Assembly: GCA_013178275.1 (NCBI GenBank)
Contig: JABLWZ010000035.1
Coordinates: forward strand, 1 to 32,170
DNA length: 32,170 nt
Source of the DNA: Bacillota bacterium
GTDB lineage: Bacteria; Bacillota; Ch66; Ch109
Direction: 5' to 3'
Shown: piece by piece, positions 31,201 to 32,170 of the stretch
Numbering within the stretch: position 1 is the first letter of the stretch
Layout: each line of letters begins with the position of its first letter
Translations under genes and position numbers: made by a program
The notes under the pieces: model-generated
Seen by the model: the letters and a program-made list of their open reading frames with translations, nothing else
The model's database searches: none
What the model was told of the DNA's origin: nothing

Positions 31201-31531
31201 AATCCATTCCCTGATCGAAATCGAAGCTGCTCCGCAGACAGGTCAGGGCGCTGCGCTTCAAATCCGGCAGCCCTCCAAACAGGCATTCCGTCAGGGTAGC
31301 ATAGAATACCGCCAGCCGGCTGTCCTCCCGCTCCAGCCGGTACCAGAACACCGGCGCCGCGTCCTTCAGCGCCGTCAGCACGGCCGTCGACTTGCCGTAT
31401 CCGGCCGGGGCCGTCACCATGACCCGGTGGGCCGACCTGATGCCCTGCAGTCTGGGCCGAAGCAGGATACTCGATTCAGTTGCGAGATGCGGACGCATCA
31501 GTTTGCTTTGCAGGACCGGAAACTTAACCAT
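28289..31531 (-). CDS. Large STAND-type NTPase regulator with C-terminal winged helix and BTAD domain
   Basis: A 1080 aa cytoplasmic signalling regulator. The N-terminal MalT-like NTPase has Walker A A-P-A-G-Y-G-K-S-T (41-49) and Walker B W-L-V-L-D-D-L-H-W. A long TPR-like helical middle (about 350-800) follows. The end has an OmpR/SARP-type winged helix (I-S-L-L-G-D-F-A-I-R, R-K-A-Q-R-I-L-K-Y-L and L-F-W-P-E-S near residue 860) and a bacterial transcriptional activation domain (Y-R-G-D-Y-L-P-G-E and L-L-T-R-L-R-K-A-D-P-Q). The ATG at 31531 has TGAGG six bases upstream; the ATG at 31543 lies too near its GGGG. Such proteins bind a small inducer, oligomerise and activate transcription. No clear target is seen; the regulator is alone on its strand. 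Confidence 0.9.
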   Translation of the reverse strand: MVKFPVLQSKLMRPHLATESSILLRPRLQGIRSAHRVMVTAPAGYGKSTAVLTALKDAAPVFWYRLEREDSRLAVFYATLTECLFGGLPDLKRSALTCLRSSFDFDQGMDSELFNALLCQDLWSLYGQRNQAEAWLVLDDLHWVEDSPVLMDTLRFFLENLPPRLHLILISRSDPGLFDGRVGLKPGTLKVTSQDLSLTEDEMHRFLTGDGEPRVSKKLLQRIFLKTEGWFAGVIMIRNILSKSSEPEVLRMLEHAGDYGELFRYFTEETLRGDDPEFLKTLAMVATLEEFSLPDLRGAFGIVDGEAMVRECEKKSLFLQRTGTGSLTYRYHALFRDVLLAIRGRLFAIDEIRGFHRQAANWFQRTGATHTAVRHLLEAGNEKAAAELMAAEGERLLDSGFNLQVRSLVELFPEETVWNDAHLSYFYGFILKGSEFQQGCRYLEQSALLFADQGNADMQVKALAMLMIACTQRNEMPRVGAYVRQINKLGTLLKSEEARGIVLVCLLGKTVWEDRLQRALLLEKTLEMVPVSGLWLQGVNNFRCMLHYRLGNLETACAILEDNWRLPIVQNNDQWRIINLVLGHTVAYLNHDTAWSARIRDELLMLGETYQSDYALGFGKRDAAFARFFQHDYPGAIGYLKDSTLHFMRYQNIALALLNRLLLHLWSLEQDPAQANIEECLEVFNELKGMNAGQGLAEVGESILGVLYRESGQLDAAEKLLISSYLTSQKKKSRQMMAGTAMHLAQLYYDKGETHKGDRFLKIWVDTSFSHDYVVFRDLFFPTLVTCSARCLLQGLHPKFVLEVLGLYFSGKAVEKVASDPNSFLEREAARRLVLRESDRETAQPMVRISLLGDFAIRTERGVLTEADWKTRKAQRILKYLIVNRGQPVSRDTLMALFWPESGKKAAMASLSVALYEIRKVLSRYGLAPEGEFQLFSESENGFVLRGDSNLEVDTELLAGLYGRLQKPEGFKRTTDLEAAVRLYRGDYLPGERYEDWTGEDREKYRGMFLELGLALARHYIEAGIYPEAEELLTRLRKADPQDEAVVLVLCDLYEKTRREKRAQFLRSSLNGHLEGLSEG

Positions 31532-31640
31532 AGATTTCCTCATTTCCCCAGACCGATTTTAGATTTTTTTTAGACCTTCAAATAAAATTATATCAGAAAA
31601 AATTCGACAGCAATCTGAAGGATTCCTTCGGAAATCGCAG

Positions 31641-31892
31641 CGACGGCCGATCTTTTCCAGAGACTGCGGAAACATGATTCTCACCCAGACCGGCAGCCAG
31701 CTGAGCGGGACCTGGGTCAGCAAGACCGTGACCGGGACCGTTAACGGCGACGTGGTCAACGGAAGGTTGTACAAAACCGACGACCCCGAAGTGTTTTGGG
31801 ATTTCAACCTGACCATGAGCGCCGACGGGAAGAAGTTCAGCGGCTGGCACACCCTGCAGGGAGGCAAAACGTTCAACGGGGTCAAGAAGTAG
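31641..31892 (+). pseudogene. 5'-truncated beta-rich small protein gene
   Basis: From the ATG at 31674 the frame encodes 72 aa of alternating strands and turns: I-L-T-Q-T-G-S-Q-L-S-G-T-W, G-T-V-N-G-D-V-V-N-G, F-S-G-W-H-T. This recalls the repeated G-N-M-x-L-T-Q-x-G-x-x-V-x-G-T-Y units of secreted lipocalin-like beta proteins. The same frame reads D-C-G-N before the ATG, which continues the repeat pattern, but no start codon, ribosome site or signal peptide is found upstream. The gene therefore looks like the 3' end of a longer one whose front is lost. An expressed short protein cannot be excluded. Confidence 0.5.
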
Positions 31893-31930
31893 ACCTGCCG
31901 AACGGTGCGGGGCGCAGTATAACCGATTCA

Positions 31931-31968
31931 AAAACCATCCCCCGGATTTCCGCCGAGGGATGGTTTTT
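31931..31968. terminator. Terminator after the beta-rich remnant
   Basis: AAAACCATCCC (31931-31941) and GGGATGGTTTT (31957-31967) form an 11-base stem with a GC-rich 15-base apex, followed by T residues on the plus strand. It marks the end of the original gene. Confidence 0.75.
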
Positions 31969-32047
31969 ATCTGGCTGCCGGCAGCAAAATAAACTATATT
32001 AAATTTAGGCATAACCATTATCCCAAGCTTTTTCGGGAGGAGATAGC

Positions 32048-32170
32048 GTGAAAACATTTTCGGTAGCCATCGAAAACCCTTGAGCTTAAAAAAGGGTATA
32101 GCAAACAAGGCTTTAAGAAAGCAGAAAACGAAAAAATTAAGCAGGCAGCACGATATGTTCAGGACAAACG
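32048..32170 (+). pseudogene. Start of a frameshifted or partial gene at the window edge
   Basis: GTG at 32048 has an excellent GGGAGGAG site about seven bases upstream and opens M-K-T-F-S-V-A-I-E-N-P, but hits TGA at 32081. Deleting one T at 32080-32081 gives E-N-P-E-L-K-K-G-Y-S-K-Q-G-F-K-K-A-E-N-E, which stays open to the window end. The opening recalls small antitoxin-type proteins, a weak impression. A real frameshift, a sequencing error, or an 11 aa leader before an unrelated gene are the options. Confidence 0.4.

Noticed and set aside
1..32170. tRNA or rRNA genes
   Set aside because: No cloverleaf, CCA-ended element or rRNA-like conserved stretch was noticed on either strand by eye; a tRNAscan run was not possible.

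Overview
The window looks like a chromosomal segment of a Gram-positive, GC-rich anaerobe of the Bacillota (Clostridia, Desulfotomaculia or Syntrophomonadia type). The basis is strong Shine-Dalgarno sites, frequent GTG/TTG starts, a VanR/VanS-like two-component pair, a CBO0543-like membrane protein and class III-type polyhydroxyalkanoate (PHA) synthases like those of syntrophic fatty-acid oxidisers. This placement is inference; no rRNA or other phylogenetic marker is present apart from carB.

Layout. 1-2.3 kb: a TetR regulator with a candidate operator in its own leader, a small DUF6176-like protein and a C45-type Ntn acyltransferase, probably one operon. 2.3-2.55 kb: a non-coding stretch full of short hairpins, possibly a group II intron or other structured-RNA remnant. 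2.6-5.3 kb: an OmpR-type response regulator overlapping a six-TM histidine kinase. 5.4-7.7 kb: the most unusual part, three successive gene pairs, each a ~56-59 aa ribbon-helix-helix (RHH) protein divergent from a ~105 aa protein of one conserved family I do not recognise (called GFPFP here, after its core motif). A fourth, solitary GFPFP gene lies at 15.6 kb behind a near-consensus promoter. 7.9-8.7 kb: a metallo-beta-lactamase-fold hydrolase.

8.8-10.6 kb (minus): PHA locus 1, running phasin-like protein, miniature PhaE, PhaC. 10.7-11.2 kb: a soluble HAD protein lacking the usual nucleophile Asp. 11.45-12.3 kb: an AT-rich multi-pass membrane protein. 12.5-13.6 kb (minus): a DUF6932-type nucleotidyltransferase-like gene followed by an XRE-family gene, resembling a toxin-antitoxin pair. 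13.95-15.5 kb: an acyl-CoA synthetase. 16.0-16.8 kb (minus): an AlbA_2-domain protein. 17.0-17.4 kb: a stand-alone receiver protein. 17.6-20.0 kb (plus): PHA locus 2, phaJ-like hydratase, PhaE, PhaC. 20.1-23.35 kb (minus): a solitary carB. 23.6-28.3 kb (plus): copA, an ABC1/UbiB-family kinase and msrA, a likely metal/redox-stress transcription unit. 28.3-31.5 kb (minus): a 1080 aa NTPase regulator ending in a BTAD-type domain. The last 600 bp hold a 5'-truncated beta-rich gene remnant and the start of a gene that appears frameshifted.

Working together: the acyl-CoA synthetase, enoyl-CoA hydratase and two PhaC/PhaE sets suggest carbon and electron storage as PHA from fatty acyl-CoAs. The GFPFP/RHH modules, the XRE/nucleotidyltransferase pair, the AlbA_2 protein and the decayed genes mark 5.3-16.8 kb as accessory in character.
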